64,000 nucleotides of DNA from Bacteriovorax stolpii (lineage in GTDB: Bacteria > Bdellovibrionota > Bacteriovoracia > Bacteriovoracales > Bacteriovoracaceae), in the NCBI GenBank assembly GCA_945883845.1, contig CAMCYI010000006.1, forward strand, positions 1 to 64,000, read 5' to 3'. Position 1 is the first letter of the stretch. Every line of letters starts with the position of its first letter. A program made the position numbers and the translations under genes. Of the stretch, positions 1-7,875 are shown one piece after another. A model generated the notes under the pieces. The model saw only the letters and a list, made by a program, of their open reading frames with translations. It was not told the DNA's origin and did no database searches.

Positions 1-33
1 AAAAAAAATGGCCCGGATTCCCGGGCCTTTCTT
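1..33 (-). terminator. Bidirectional intrinsic terminator
   Basis: A perfect 7-bp GC-rich stem (10-16 with 21-27) has a 4-base loop. On the minus strand it is followed by eight T residues (the A run at 1-8); on the plus strand it is followed by a T-rich stretch. It sits just downstream of the dksA-like gene, which ends at 62, and can also end a plus-strand gene coming from outside the window. Confidence 0.85.
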
Positions 34-61
34 TTTGCCTTTTTTTGAAAAAGAATAAATT

Positions 62-541
62 CTAGTTCACGATGTCCTGGTAATCCATGTGGGATACCTG
101 GAAGTTAGACGTCGAGGTCTCATCGCGATTGAACCCTTTTTCAAGGTGCTCAATCGGAAGGACTCTCCCACCGTTAACAACCGAATCACGGTTACGGTGT
201 ATGAGCTGGTTCTCTTCTTTTTCCTGGAGCTCTTTGCAGTGGATACAAAGATCCGCTGTAGGTCGCGCCACGAGTCTATTAAAGGAGATCTCAGCTCCGC
301 AATCTTCGCACTCACCAAAAGAGCCGTCGTCAATCTTCTGAAGAGATTTGCGGATCTTCTTCATGTATACGGCGTTTCTTGATTTGAGTCGAAAATCCAT
401 TTGATTTTCTTTCTCTGTAGAAACGATGTCGACTTCATCACCTTCTAGAGCCGCTGCATCCAGCTTGCCTTCAAAGACTTCCTCTTCCGAGAGGATCTCC
501 AGAAATAGTTTTCTGAAGTGATCGCTTGTTGCTTTGTCCAT
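62..541 (-). CDS. dksA: DksA/TraR-family C4 zinc-finger transcription factor
   Basis: DksA-type proteins bind in the secondary channel of RNA polymerase and, with ppGpp, reset transcription of rRNA and biosynthetic promoters. The 159-residue product has a helical N-terminal part, a coiled-coil tip with two acidic residues (D35 and D38, matching the DxxD tip of E. coli DksA), and a zinc finger with C78, C81, C99 and C102 in the canonical CxxC-x17-CxxC spacing. A tail of about 45 residues after the finger is longer than in E. coli. The frame is open upstream to 610, but the ATG at 541 has a clear AAGGAG seven bases before it, so I start there. It is monocistronic, with the hairpin at 10-27 behind it. 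Confidence 0.88.
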   Translation of the reverse strand: MDKATSDHFRKLFLEILSEEEVFEGKLDAAALEGDEVDIVSTEKENQMDFRLKSRNAVYMKKIRKSLQKIDDGSFGECEDCGAEISFNRLVARPTADLCIHCKELQEKEENQLIHRNRDSVVNGGRVLPIEHLEKGFNRDETSTSNFQVSHMDYQDIVN

Positions 542-610
542 AAAGCACTCCTTAAATGTTAGTTCGTCCGTGATGTTTTCGCTCTCAAATCCTTTAAAAG
601 CGAATGCCAT

Positions 611-921
611 TCCATGGCAGAGAAAGAAGGTGAAATCCGTTTCAAAGTTTACTCATCCTTGAGTAAGTCCTTCGTTCTCTCGAAATACATTGAGCAGGAA
701 TCGTGCCAAACAGAACCTCTGCATTTTCTGAGAGTTATAAAAAATCCGCATGGAGCCAAAAGGATATGGGAGGGGCAAATTAGCCACTGAAATGGTCAAT
801 TTAGCTCCGTGCTTTGGGTCACTTATGCACGCAACAGTAAAGTCCTGTAAGAAATATAAGAAGTGATCCTTCGGGGCCTTATTGGGGTATAAGAAAGAAC
901 TTTATTTGATACAGGATAATT
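611..921. other. Intergenic region between divergent genes
   Basis: About 310-380 bases separate the dksA-like start from the exported protein at 922. It must hold the promoters of both genes. I see no open frame with a ribosome site, no RNA gene and no convincing consensus promoter; a TATAAG hexamer near 887 is the best -10 candidate for the plus-strand gene. Confidence 0.4.
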
Positions 922-1353
922 ATGAAGAAAATCTTAGTGACTCTTGCCACTCTGTTCTCATCTCAGTGCTTCTCTGCTGGAAACATTCAGGCACTTCAGG
1001 GACGTTTTCAAGTGAACGCTTCCCGCTGTACCTCATTCAAAAGCACACCCGCCCATGCCTTCATCTCTGCACGCAGCTCAGATAGTCTTCTGGTCGAATT
1101 CCTGGGAAGTGAGGCCCGTGAAATCATCGTTCATGTTGAAGATGGCGAAGATGTCAGCAGAAATGGGCGTGAGTCTTACGTTTCACGATGGTCGAACAAT
1201 AACTCTGTAACCTCAACCCGCACGTATATTAAGGATGACGGAAAATCAGTCACTGAAGTGATCACCCTCACTTCTACAGCGACGGGTGTTCTTCTCAATC
1301 AAGTTGTTGATGGTAAAGAAGCGATGACTTGCGAGATGACCCGCAAGAAATAA
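922..1353 (+). CDS. Small exported protein of unknown function
   Basis: I do not recognise this family. The 143-residue product begins with a typical Sec signal peptide (MKK, hydrophobic core, SxCFSA near residue 19), so it should be periplasmic or secreted. The mature part is about 124 residues, polar, Ser/Thr-rich, probably beta-structured, with two cysteines (C36 and C138) that could form one disulfide bond. An AGGA motif lies five bases before the ATG. It stands alone between the divergent dksA-like gene and the convergent hldD operon. Confidence 0.75.
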   Translation: MKKILVTLATLFSSQCFSAGNIQALQGRFQVNASRCTSFKSTPAHAFISARSSDSLLVEFLGSEAREIIVHVEDGEDVSRNGRESYVSRWSNNNSVTSTRTYIKDDGKSVTEVITLTSTATGVLLNQVVDGKEAMTCEMTRKK

Positions 1354-1363
1354 AATCTTATTC

Positions 1364-1432
1364 TCAGGCGCGGGCAGCGAATGAGAAAAGGATCATGGCG
1401 AGAGATAAGATCGTGATGAGTGGACCGTTCAT
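1364..1432 (-). CDS. Possible 22-residue hydrophobic small protein
   Basis: An ATG at 1432 with GGAG five bases upstream opens a 22-codon frame ending in TGA. The peptide is almost entirely hydrophobic (Ile, Leu, Ala, Phe) and ends in Ala-Arg-Ala, so it resembles a single membrane helix or a bare signal peptide. It lies between the exported protein and the FliG-like gene. Only the ribosome site and composition support it; chance is possible. Confidence 0.25.
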   Translation of the reverse strand: MNGPLITILSLAMILFSFAARA

Positions 1433-1532
1433 AAAAACTCCAAAAAAAACAGATGCGCACATTGTATTGAGAATTGAATTTAAGTGCTCATTGAAATGAA
1501 GAATCTACAGGCGGTGTAAAGGGACTCGACAC

Positions 1533-1967
1533 TCAGACCAGACGTTCAGACTTATCCTTGGAAAGAATAATCTCCCCCTTGTCTCTCAGACGGATGACCA
1601 CTTCCATGATCTTGGTCTGGGCCTCGAGCACGTCGTTCAAGGCCTTTGGCTTGCCCTTGAGGATGTCTTCAATATCCCGGCGCATGTTCGTAGAGAACAT
1701 ATTGAGAAGATGATCTGTGACTATTTTATTCGCTCCACGAAGGGCAAGGCCCAGGTCATCGAGTTCGATGTCCTGAAGGAGACGCTTCATCATGGAAGTT
1801 GTGAGGTACTGGAGATCATCGAAAGTCACCATATTCTGCTTGAGCTTGATGGCCATCTCCGGATCACGGCGGGCGATATCGGCAAGGACAGTCTGTTGGG
1901 CTGCGAGGTCGAGACCTTGAAGCATTTCAATCGCCTGCTTAAAGCCGTCGATCTTCTTCTTACTCAT
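1533..1967 (-). CDS. Stand-alone FliG middle/C-terminal domain protein
   Basis: The 144 residues match the C-terminal half of the flagellar switch protein FliG: an armadillo-like helical part with a DPEMA element (about 35-40), a VTFDDL element (about 47-52, as in FliG FVFEDL), and the C-terminal repeat ending in RLRDKGEI. FliG itself is about 330 residues and begins with a motor-anchoring domain, which is absent here. It could be a motor accessory or a recruited armadillo scaffold. The start overlaps the end of hldD by eight bases, with GGAG four bases before the ATG, so the two are translationally coupled. The link between a heptose enzyme and a FliG domain is unexplained. Confidence 0.75.
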   Translation of the reverse strand: MSKKKIDGFKQAIEMLQGLDLAAQQTVLADIARRDPEMAIKLKQNMVTFDDLQYLTTSMMKRLLQDIELDDLGLALRGANKIVTDHLLNMFSTNMRRDIEDILKGKPKALNDVLEAQTKIMEVVIRLRDKGEIILSKDKSERLV

Positions 1968-2955
1968 GACTCTCCAGAAACTGGTTCGGCTCGGCGAGAT
2001 GATTTTTCACGTAATCTCGGATGGCGTCTTCGAGCTTCATGAACTTGAACTTCGGTAATGCCTTCTTGAGTTTCCCCATCTCGGCCTGTGTGAAGTACTG
2101 GTACTGATTTCTAAGTTCGAGGGGCATGTCGATGAAAGTGATCTTTGATGGAACTTCCATGGCAGCGTAAGTCGCTTTCACGAGATCATGGAAGCTTCTC
2201 GCTTCACCTGTGCCCAGGTTATAGATCCCTGAGATAGACGGCTTCTTCTTGCCGGCGGAGATAAGATCCACCATCGCGCGGACTACGTCTTTCACATAAA
2301 CGAAATCGCGCAACTGCTCGCCGTCTTTATAATCAGGTCGATGTGACTTAAAGAGTTTTACCTCTCCTACGTCCTTGATCTGATTGAATGACTGGTAAAC
2401 CACAGAACTCATTTTCCCTTTGTGATATTCCTGAGGCCCGAACACATTGAAAAATTTCACACCAAACCAGACTTTTGGTTTTTTAGTCTGACTCAGAATC
2501 CATTCATCTGAAAGTTGTTTTGAATAACCGTATTTATTCAGAGGACGGAGTTTTGAAACACCTTTGTGATCATCCGAATATCCATGCTCGCCTCCACCAT
2601 AAGTAGCTGCACTTGAAGCGTAGACGATCGGGATATTTTTCTGGGCGGCAAGAGTCAGGAGCTTGTTGGTGTATTCAGTGTTGTTCTTATAGAGATAGTC
2701 CATGTTGTGTTCTGTCGTATCTGAGCAGGCACCCATGTGATAAATCGTCGAAAAACTTTTCTGGGATTTCCAGATAGGATGATGAAAAAGATCTTCAATC
2801 TGGACGAAGGAGTGAAATTTGAGGCCCGCAAGATTTTTCCACTTGGCCCCGCTTTCAAACTGATCACAAAGAACGATATCTCTTTCACCAAGATCATTTA
2901 AGTGTTTCACGATTACGCTGCCGATAAAGCCGGCCGCACCTGTAACTAAAATCAT
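1960..2955 (-). CDS. hldD: ADP-L-glycero-D-manno-heptose 6-epimerase
   Basis: HldD converts ADP-D-glycero-D-manno-heptose to the L-glycero form, the last step in making the inner-core heptose of lipopolysaccharide. The 331-residue product is a short-chain dehydrogenase-type NAD(P)-binding epimerase: GxxGxxG at 6-12, Ser114/115, the Tyr142-xxx-Lys146 pair inside the family's RPLNxYGYSK motif, and Lys179 in an HKG motif that matches the second catalytic residue of E. coli HldD. The frame extends to 2988, but the ATG at 2955 has AGAGGA seven bases upstream and begins right at the Rossmann strand. It forms a two-gene unit with the overlapping FliG-like gene. Confidence 0.9.
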   Translation of the reverse strand: MILVTGAAGFIGSVIVKHLNDLGERDIVLCDQFESGAKWKNLAGLKFHSFVQIEDLFHHPIWKSQKSFSTIYHMGACSDTTEHNMDYLYKNNTEYTNKLLTLAAQKNIPIVYASSAATYGGGEHGYSDDHKGVSKLRPLNKYGYSKQLSDEWILSQTKKPKVWFGVKFFNVFGPQEYHKGKMSSVVYQSFNQIKDVGEVKLFKSHRPDYKDGEQLRDFVYVKDVVRAMVDLISAGKKKPSISGIYNLGTGEARSFHDLVKATYAAMEVPSKITFIDMPLELRNQYQYFTQAEMGKLKKALPKFKFMKLEDAIRDYVKNHLAEPNQFLESHE

Positions 2956-3037
2956 AGAATTTCCTCTGGAGACTCCATCATAAAACAAAAGTTACAGAAT
3001 TTAGAGCTGAGAATGATGATTGAACGCGAAAAGTGGC

Positions 3038-3925
3038 CTACTTAAAGGCATTGAGCAGGTAAACCAGTCTGGCTTTGCGTACCATTCCAAAGGCCGAGTC
3101 AGGCATGGAAGAGACAGAAATCGCTATCGCTCCGAGAATGAAATTCAGGCCCAGCTCATTAAAGTTCACGATTAATGCCACGATACCGAAGATCACTGGC
3201 TCGATGACGATAATCGTTGAAGCTGTAATAAGTTTGGTTGAACGAAGTCCATAAAGGAAGAAAAGACCCGGCAGAAGACCGATCAAAGCAGCGTAGAGGA
3301 AAATTCCTGTCGCATTGGCCGGAATGGCTACGAGATGAGTTTTACCATTGATAACAATCAAGAAACTGATTCCAATAAGGGCGAGCAGATCATTGAAAAA
3401 TGATACGACTAACGGAGATATCCCAGCTTCCTGGCTCTTTTTAGACGTGATCAGAAACGCGGCCATAAAGATTGAAGTGAGAATAGGAAGAAGATGTCCT
3501 GCCGTAAACTGGTGCCCCACAGTCGGGAGAATCAGAGCGAGAGAACCAATCATCGCGATAATGACTTTATTAACACTGCTGAACTGACCACGACCGCGAA
3601 CATATTCATAGAACATCACCCACGTTGGAACCGTGAGAGTGAGGAAAGCAACGTGTGAAACCGGAAGGCCGACCTTTAATGAGCTGAACTCGCACCAGTA
3701 CTGACAAGTTGCAATCAATGAACCGACAACAACCAGGCCGAATTCTTTTTTTCCAACGAGGGCCTTAATCTCATCCCATTTTCTAAAGATGAAAGGAATC
3801 TGAATCATTAACAGAGCTGAGAGAAAATAGAACGCGAAAACCAAAGGATCATGATCTTCTACAAGCAGAGCTGCGAGCGGAGTGGAAATTCCCACGAGAA
3901 ATGTCGAGATAAGAAGCAAAAGCAT
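3038..3925 (-). CDS. EamA/DMT-family transporter
   Basis: The 295-residue product has ten strongly hydrophobic segments in two similar halves of five, the layout of EamA (drug/metabolite transporter superfamily) permeases in the inner membrane. The N-terminal segment starts at once with MLLLLISTFLVG; the second half has the usual GLLPGLFFLYGLRS and IIVIEPV elements. Substrate cannot be read from sequence; members export amino acids, nucleotides or other metabolites. AGGAAGG lies just upstream of the ATG. It is separated from hldD by about 80 bases and is probably its own unit. Confidence 0.82.
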   Translation of the reverse strand: MLLLLISTFLVGISTPLAALLVEDHDPLVFAFYFLSALLMIQIPFIFRKWDEIKALVGKKEFGLVVVGSLIATCQYWCEFSSLKVGLPVSHVAFLTLTVPTWVMFYEYVRGRGQFSSVNKVIIAMIGSLALILPTVGHQFTAGHLLPILTSIFMAAFLITSKKSQEAGISPLVVSFFNDLLALIGISFLIVINGKTHLVAIPANATGIFLYAALIGLLPGLFFLYGLRSTKLITASTIIVIEPVIFGIVALIVNFNELGLNFILGAIAISVSSMPDSAFGMVRKARLVYLLNAFK

Positions 3926-4148
3926 AAACCTTCCTGAGTTGAGCCTTAGCTACCATGGCCGAAAACGAAGGGTGAACCTCCAATCTCAAGAAAGTGACAA
4001 ATACCGAAAAACTTACCATGACAAGCCGCAGCAGAGACTCTATTCTGAGAGTGAAAACTAGGGCAGTATTGTTTACCGGGTGGCAGTTTCAATAACTTGG
4101 ATTTTCCTTAAGTTTAAGATAAGAATGAGGCCCTAAAGTGAGGATCAA

Positions 4149-5006
4149 ATGAAAGTCGACCAATGGATGATTGAAGAGTCTTTTCGTAATACGTTTGCGA
4201 TGGGTTTTAAGGTGAAAGAATACCTTCACTCTGAGCAATCCCAGTATCAGAAAATCGAAGTGCTCGACACTGAATCAGTGGGAAGACTTCTTTTGCTCGA
4301 TGGAAAAACCATGGTGTCTGATAAAGATGAATTCGTTTATCACGAAGTCGTTTCACACATTCCTTATATGGTTTCCCGCTCATGCAAGAAAGTTCTCATC
4401 ATTGGTGGTGGCGATGGCGGAGTTGTCCGCGAGTTTGTGAAACATACAGACATCGAACGCATAGATCTCGTCGAAATTGATATTCGAGTTGTTGAAGTTT
4501 CGAAAAAATATTTCCCGGATTGTACTTCGGGACTTTCTGACAAACGTGTCCGCGTTCTTCCTGAAGATGGATTTGCTTTTATTAAAAGAGCAAAAAACGA
4601 ATACGACATCATCGTTGTGGATTCGACTGATCCGGTGGACTTTGCTTCAGGCCTTTTCACTGATGAGTTTTATCAGGACGTTCACAACGCGCTCACTGAA
4701 GACGGCATCATGATGAACCAGACAGAAAATCCATTTCTCGATGAATGGGGTGTGAAGAACATCTACGATAACATGAGGAAGGTTTTCCCTGTGGTGAACT
4801 CGTTCAATGCTCCGATGCTCATCTACCCTGGTGTGTACTGGACGTTCGGATTTTCTTCGAAGAAATACCGTCCGACAGATATTAATCCGGCGAAGCTTGG
4901 GAGCATGACGACTCTTGAGCGCAGTCTCAAGTGGTACAACATGGACTGGCACAAAGGTACATTTTCGATTTCTAATTTTCACAAACAAATGATTGGTCAG
5001 GAGTAA
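4149..5006 (+). CDS. speE: Polyamine aminopropyltransferase (spermidine synthase)
   Basis: SpeE transfers the aminopropyl group of decarboxylated S-adenosylmethionine to putrescine, giving spermidine and methylthioadenosine, in the cytosol. The 285-residue product has the N-terminal beta domain (to about 75), the nucleotide-binding GGGDGG at 86-91, the acidic residue ending strand 2 (VEID, 108-111), and the catalytic DSTDP segment with D158 and D161. GAGG lies five bases before the ATG. speB follows two bases after its stop, so the two form an operon that would take agmatine through putrescine to spermidine. No arginine or SAM decarboxylase gene is in the window. Confidence 0.93.
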   Translation: MKVDQWMIEESFRNTFAMGFKVKEYLHSEQSQYQKIEVLDTESVGRLLLLDGKTMVSDKDEFVYHEVVSHIPYMVSRSCKKVLIIGGGDGGVVREFVKHTDIERIDLVEIDIRVVEVSKKYFPDCTSGLSDKRVRVLPEDGFAFIKRAKNEYDIIVVDSTDPVDFASGLFTDEFYQDVHNALTEDGIMMNQTENPFLDEWGVKNIYDNMRKVFPVVNSFNAPMLIYPGVYWTFGFSSKKYRPTDINPAKLGSMTTLERSLKWYNMDWHKGTFSISNFHKQMIGQE

Positions 5007-5008
5007 GT

Positions 5009-5905
5009 ATGACAGAGCCAAGACTCATTAAAGAAGTTGAAGGTCTCGAACCGGCAAAACCTTTTATCGGTACTAAGTATGCTGAGGCGATTTTTTCTGA
5101 TTCCACTCACATCATCGGGTTCTGCTTTGATGGAACAACGAGCTTTCGCCCGGGTGCCCGCTTCGCTCCGAGTGCGATCCGTGAAGCTTCATACGGATTA
5201 GAGGATTACTCTCCGTACCTTGAGAAAGATACTCAGGACTACCACATCGTCACAATGGGTGACCTTCCGACGTATCCTTCGAAGTGGCATCTCACGAATA
5301 ACTTTTTCATGGAGATGACAAAAGATCTTGATCTCAAGAAAGATAAGATCAAGTTTCTAACGTTGGGTGGAGAGCACTCAATCTCTTACGGCCCGATTGT
5401 GACTTACATGAATAACTATCCAGATCTCGTGATCGTGCATCTCGATGCTCACACTGATCTTCGCGATGGTTATCTCGAGGAAAAATACTCGCACGCATCG
5501 ATTATCCGTCGTGTGCTTGATCACTTCACGCCGAAAAATCGCCTCATCCAATACGGCATCCGCTCCGGCCCTCGTCAGGAGTTTAACTGGATGAAGGAAA
5601 ACAAAACTCTAGCGACTTCTCTCAAGGAATGTTGCGAGTGGATCGAAGGCATCGATGATTCGCGACCGATCTATCTCACACTCGATCTCGATTTTTTTGA
5701 TCCGGGCTTTTTTCCGGGTACCGGAACACCGGAAGCCGGAGGAGAAGATTTCCACGGATTCATGCGGATCCTGAAAATTCTTAACAAGAAGAACTTCGTA
5801 GGAGCTGACGTTGTCGAACTAGCTCCGATGCTTGATCCAACCAATAATTCGGCTTGTTTTGCTTCAAAAGTCACCCGTGAGGTCATTCTCGCCATGAACC
5901 GCTAA
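5009..5905 (+). CDS. speB: Agmatinase (ureohydrolase family)
   Basis: Agmatinase hydrolyses agmatine to putrescine and urea with a binuclear manganese centre. The 298-residue product carries all three metal motifs: GGEHS with H123, DAHTD with D146, H148 and D150, and DLDFFDP with D226 and D228. FRPGARFAPSAIR (46-58) matches the conserved agmatinase substrate region, and SHAS after the DAHTD motif fits agmatinase rather than arginase. An AGGAG lies five bases upstream of the start and inside the end of speE. The pairing with spermidine synthase supports the agmatinase role. Confidence 0.88.
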   Translation: MTEPRLIKEVEGLEPAKPFIGTKYAEAIFSDSTHIIGFCFDGTTSFRPGARFAPSAIREASYGLEDYSPYLEKDTQDYHIVTMGDLPTYPSKWHLTNNFFMEMTKDLDLKKDKIKFLTLGGEHSISYGPIVTYMNNYPDLVIVHLDAHTDLRDGYLEEKYSHASIIRRVLDHFTPKNRLIQYGIRSGPRQEFNWMKENKTLATSLKECCEWIEGIDDSRPIYLTLDLDFFDPGFFPGTGTPEAGGEDFHGFMRILKILNKKNFVGADVVELAPMLDPTNNSACFASKVTREVILAMNR

Positions 5906-6073
5906 GCCGCCCACAAATTGTGGATTTGAGGCCCTAAACCCCTGATGTCTCCCTATGAGGCATTAGGTAAAACGGCTTAAATTCACGGATTCAGAAGCCT
6001 GCTTAAATTACTCAAGAATTTGCCACGTTTTCCGATAAGTCATCGTAGGATTAAATATCCAAAAAGGTGGCCA

Positions 6074-6436
6074 ATGAAAAAGATGTCACGCCTCGAATCC
6101 AGCAAAGAAGTACGCAGAGTTCTTAACCGTAACGGTGTAGATCTCTCGTATTGTCAGTACAGTGCTTCGGGATACGAGGTCCGCCTGCAAGGGTGGCTTT
6201 GCAAGATTGATGGTTCAGAATTTCACGGACTCCAGGTGGAAGCATTGATTCAGGATCTTGGAAGAAAACTACCCGGATTTTTTATTAACGGAGATATGGA
6301 TAACTGGAAATTCAACTCAGAACACATTCAGTACCTGGCGGAAAGAAAAGCATCCACGGTTAAAGTTGTGGGTCAAACAGATGAACTGCAGGATACGGAA
6401 GAAGAGTTCGACAATTATGATATCAAGGCTGGTTAG
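6074..6436 (+). CDS. Conserved-looking small cytosolic protein, function unknown
   Basis: I do not recognise this 120-residue protein. It has no signal peptide or membrane segment. The first 80 residues mix short strands and helices, suggesting a compact alpha/beta fold, and the last 20 are very acidic (EEEFDNYD). The frame is open back to 6020, but the ATG at 6074 has AGGTGG five bases upstream. The gene converges on tatC and overlaps its end by 14 bases. The preceding 168-base gap holds only a direct repeat of GCTTAAATT (5975 and 6001). Confidence 0.7.
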   Translation: MKKMSRLESSKEVRRVLNRNGVDLSYCQYSASGYEVRLQGWLCKIDGSEFHGLQVEALIQDLGRKLPGFFINGDMDNWKFNSEHIQYLAERKASTVKVVGQTDELQDTEEEFDNYDIKAG

Positions 6437-7184
6437 TTACATCCGGTAGATGCTTCTTGGCGAGATATGGGTGAACGATCCACGCCACAGCGAGAATACC
6501 AATTTCATAGAGAATCATCATCGGCACCCATACGCACATCATACTAAGGATGTCCGGGGTAGGTGTCACAACAGCAGCGATCACTGCGAAAATGACAGCG
6601 ATATAACGGCGCCAGTTTCGTAGAGAATATTTCGTCACGAGCCCCATGAATCCCAGAATCAAAATTACATTCGGTAACTGAAAGAGAAGTCCCAGGAAGA
6701 CGAGAACTTTAGAAGCGAGAGAAAGATAATCCTGAAGATTAATCATCGCCTGTACATCTTTTACGCCAGACGAAGTCGATACAAGAGTCTTAAAGGTGAA
6801 AGGAAAGATGACGTAGTAGCCGAAAGCAACTCCACACATAAAGAGAACAAACCCGACCAGAATGAATGGCCTGATGGCGCGAATCTCATTGTCATAAAGC
6901 CCGGGCTTAATAAATAGCCAGGCCTCTCGAAACCAGAAGGGGCTCGCCAGGAAAACACTAGACCAGAAGGCCATCTGAAGTTCGGCCAGGACCTTATCGA
7001 GAAGACCCGTGAAGACCACTTTGCCTTCACTGCCCAGGGCGGCCCGCAAAGGGACAAGAAGAAATTCCTGAATGTCGGTGGAAAGGGCGTAGCAAATGCC
7101 GAAAGAGATCACAAGAATAAGAACAACGCGAATAACCCGCGTTCTCAGCTCTTCCAGATGATCCATAAAAGACATTTCTTTCAT
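6423..7184 (-). CDS. tatC: Sec-independent protein translocase subunit TatC
   Basis: TatC is the inner-membrane receptor that binds twin-arginine signal peptides and, with TatA/TatB, exports folded proteins. The 253-residue product has six membrane segments, the N-terminal MDHLEELR signature on the cytosolic side, the FW(F)REAW and PGLY elements of the first periplasmic loop, and the diagnostic TPTPDILSM motif in the fifth segment. Length is normal for the family. tatA and tatB are not adjacent here. It is convergent with the small gene at 6074. Confidence 0.95.
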   Translation of the reverse strand: MKEMSFMDHLEELRTRVIRVVLILVISFGICYALSTDIQEFLLVPLRAALGSEGKVVFTGLLDKVLAELQMAFWSSVFLASPFWFREAWLFIKPGLYDNEIRAIRPFILVGFVLFMCGVAFGYYVIFPFTFKTLVSTSSGVKDVQAMINLQDYLSLASKVLVFLGLLFQLPNVILILGFMGLVTKYSLRNWRRYIAVIFAVIAAVVTPTPDILSMMCVWVPMMILYEIGILAVAWIVHPYLAKKHLPDVTNQP

Positions 7185-7251
7185 TTCTCCATCATAAACT
7201 TACGGTCTTTTTCTGTCTTATCTTTTCTGAAAATCACGGTAGAATCAGGGA

Positions 7252-7875
7252 ATGAAGCACTTCCTCATTTTTATCGTCTTTCTTTTGCCGCTCGTCGCAA
7301 GGGCGCGGGAAAACCAGCTTTTAAAATGCCTGGGTGCTGAGGAAAAAAGATTTCACCTAAAAAAGGAAGTCGGACCTATTTATGACCTCAATCAGAGATT
7401 AATTTCTGAGATAATTCAGATTCCGAACGCTGAAATCACAACTGTCGACTACCACGATATATGCTCACGCAAGCGTCCTTCCGAGGGTCTTCATCTTTTG
7501 CAGCTTTCCATGCAAAAGGGTAAGGCGATTTTCGAAGTCCCGAAATCCCTCAATGGAATGTCCCGCCAGATAACGATTGGCATGATTGATGACTATGTTG
7601 AATCAACCAAAGAAATTTTCCTGAACTTCATTTCACAGATTCAGACAACAGCACCTACTCCGCAATGTCTGCAGGAAGAAGTGCCTGAGCTTGCAACGTT
7701 TTTCAACGACATCAAGTATCTTCAGGAAGATGTTGATATGAAGCAGATTTTCAGGGGACGTGATGAAAAGATTTTTGGGAAGCTTTTGACCTACAGTGAA
7801 GCTTTCAAGAAATGTCAGGAACGTCTTAAGAAAAAACTAAAATCCTCATCGACTCCGGCAGCTAAGAAGCCCTGA
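7252..7875 (+). CDS. Exported protein of unknown function
   Basis: I do not recognise this family. The 207-residue product starts with a clear signal peptide (MKHFLIFIVFLLPLVARA, cleavage near 18-20). The mature protein is mostly helical, with four cysteines (about C26, C73, C142 and C184) that could make two disulfides in the periplasm, and a Lys-rich tail (RLKKKLKSS). The ribosome site before ATG 7252 is weak. The 3' end overlaps the convergent NifU-like gene by about 60 bases, so one of the two 3' ends may be lightly constrained. Confidence 0.68.
   Translation: MKHFLIFIVFLLPLVARARENQLLKCLGAEEKRFHLKKEVGPIYDLNQRLISEIIQIPNAEITTVDYHDICSRKRPSEGLHLLQLSMQKGKAIFEVPKSLNGMSRQITIGMIDDYVESTKEIFLNFISQIQTTAPTPQCLQEEVPELATFFNDIKYLQEDVDMKQIFRGRDEKIFGKLLTYSEAFKKCQERLKKKLKSSSTPAAKKP

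Noticed and set aside
882..1085. Open frame overlapping the exported protein start
   Set aside because: No ribosome site; the protein from 922 has a proper signal peptide and AGGA site.
4127..5938. Repeated 11-mer GAGGCCCTAAA near 4127 and 5928
   Set aside because: Two copies with different surroundings and positions relative to starts (one lies at the speE start, the other after speB); likely chance.
5975..6009. Direct repeat GCTTAAATT before the gene at 6074
   Set aside because: Nine bases, AT-rich, only two copies; not enough to call an operator.
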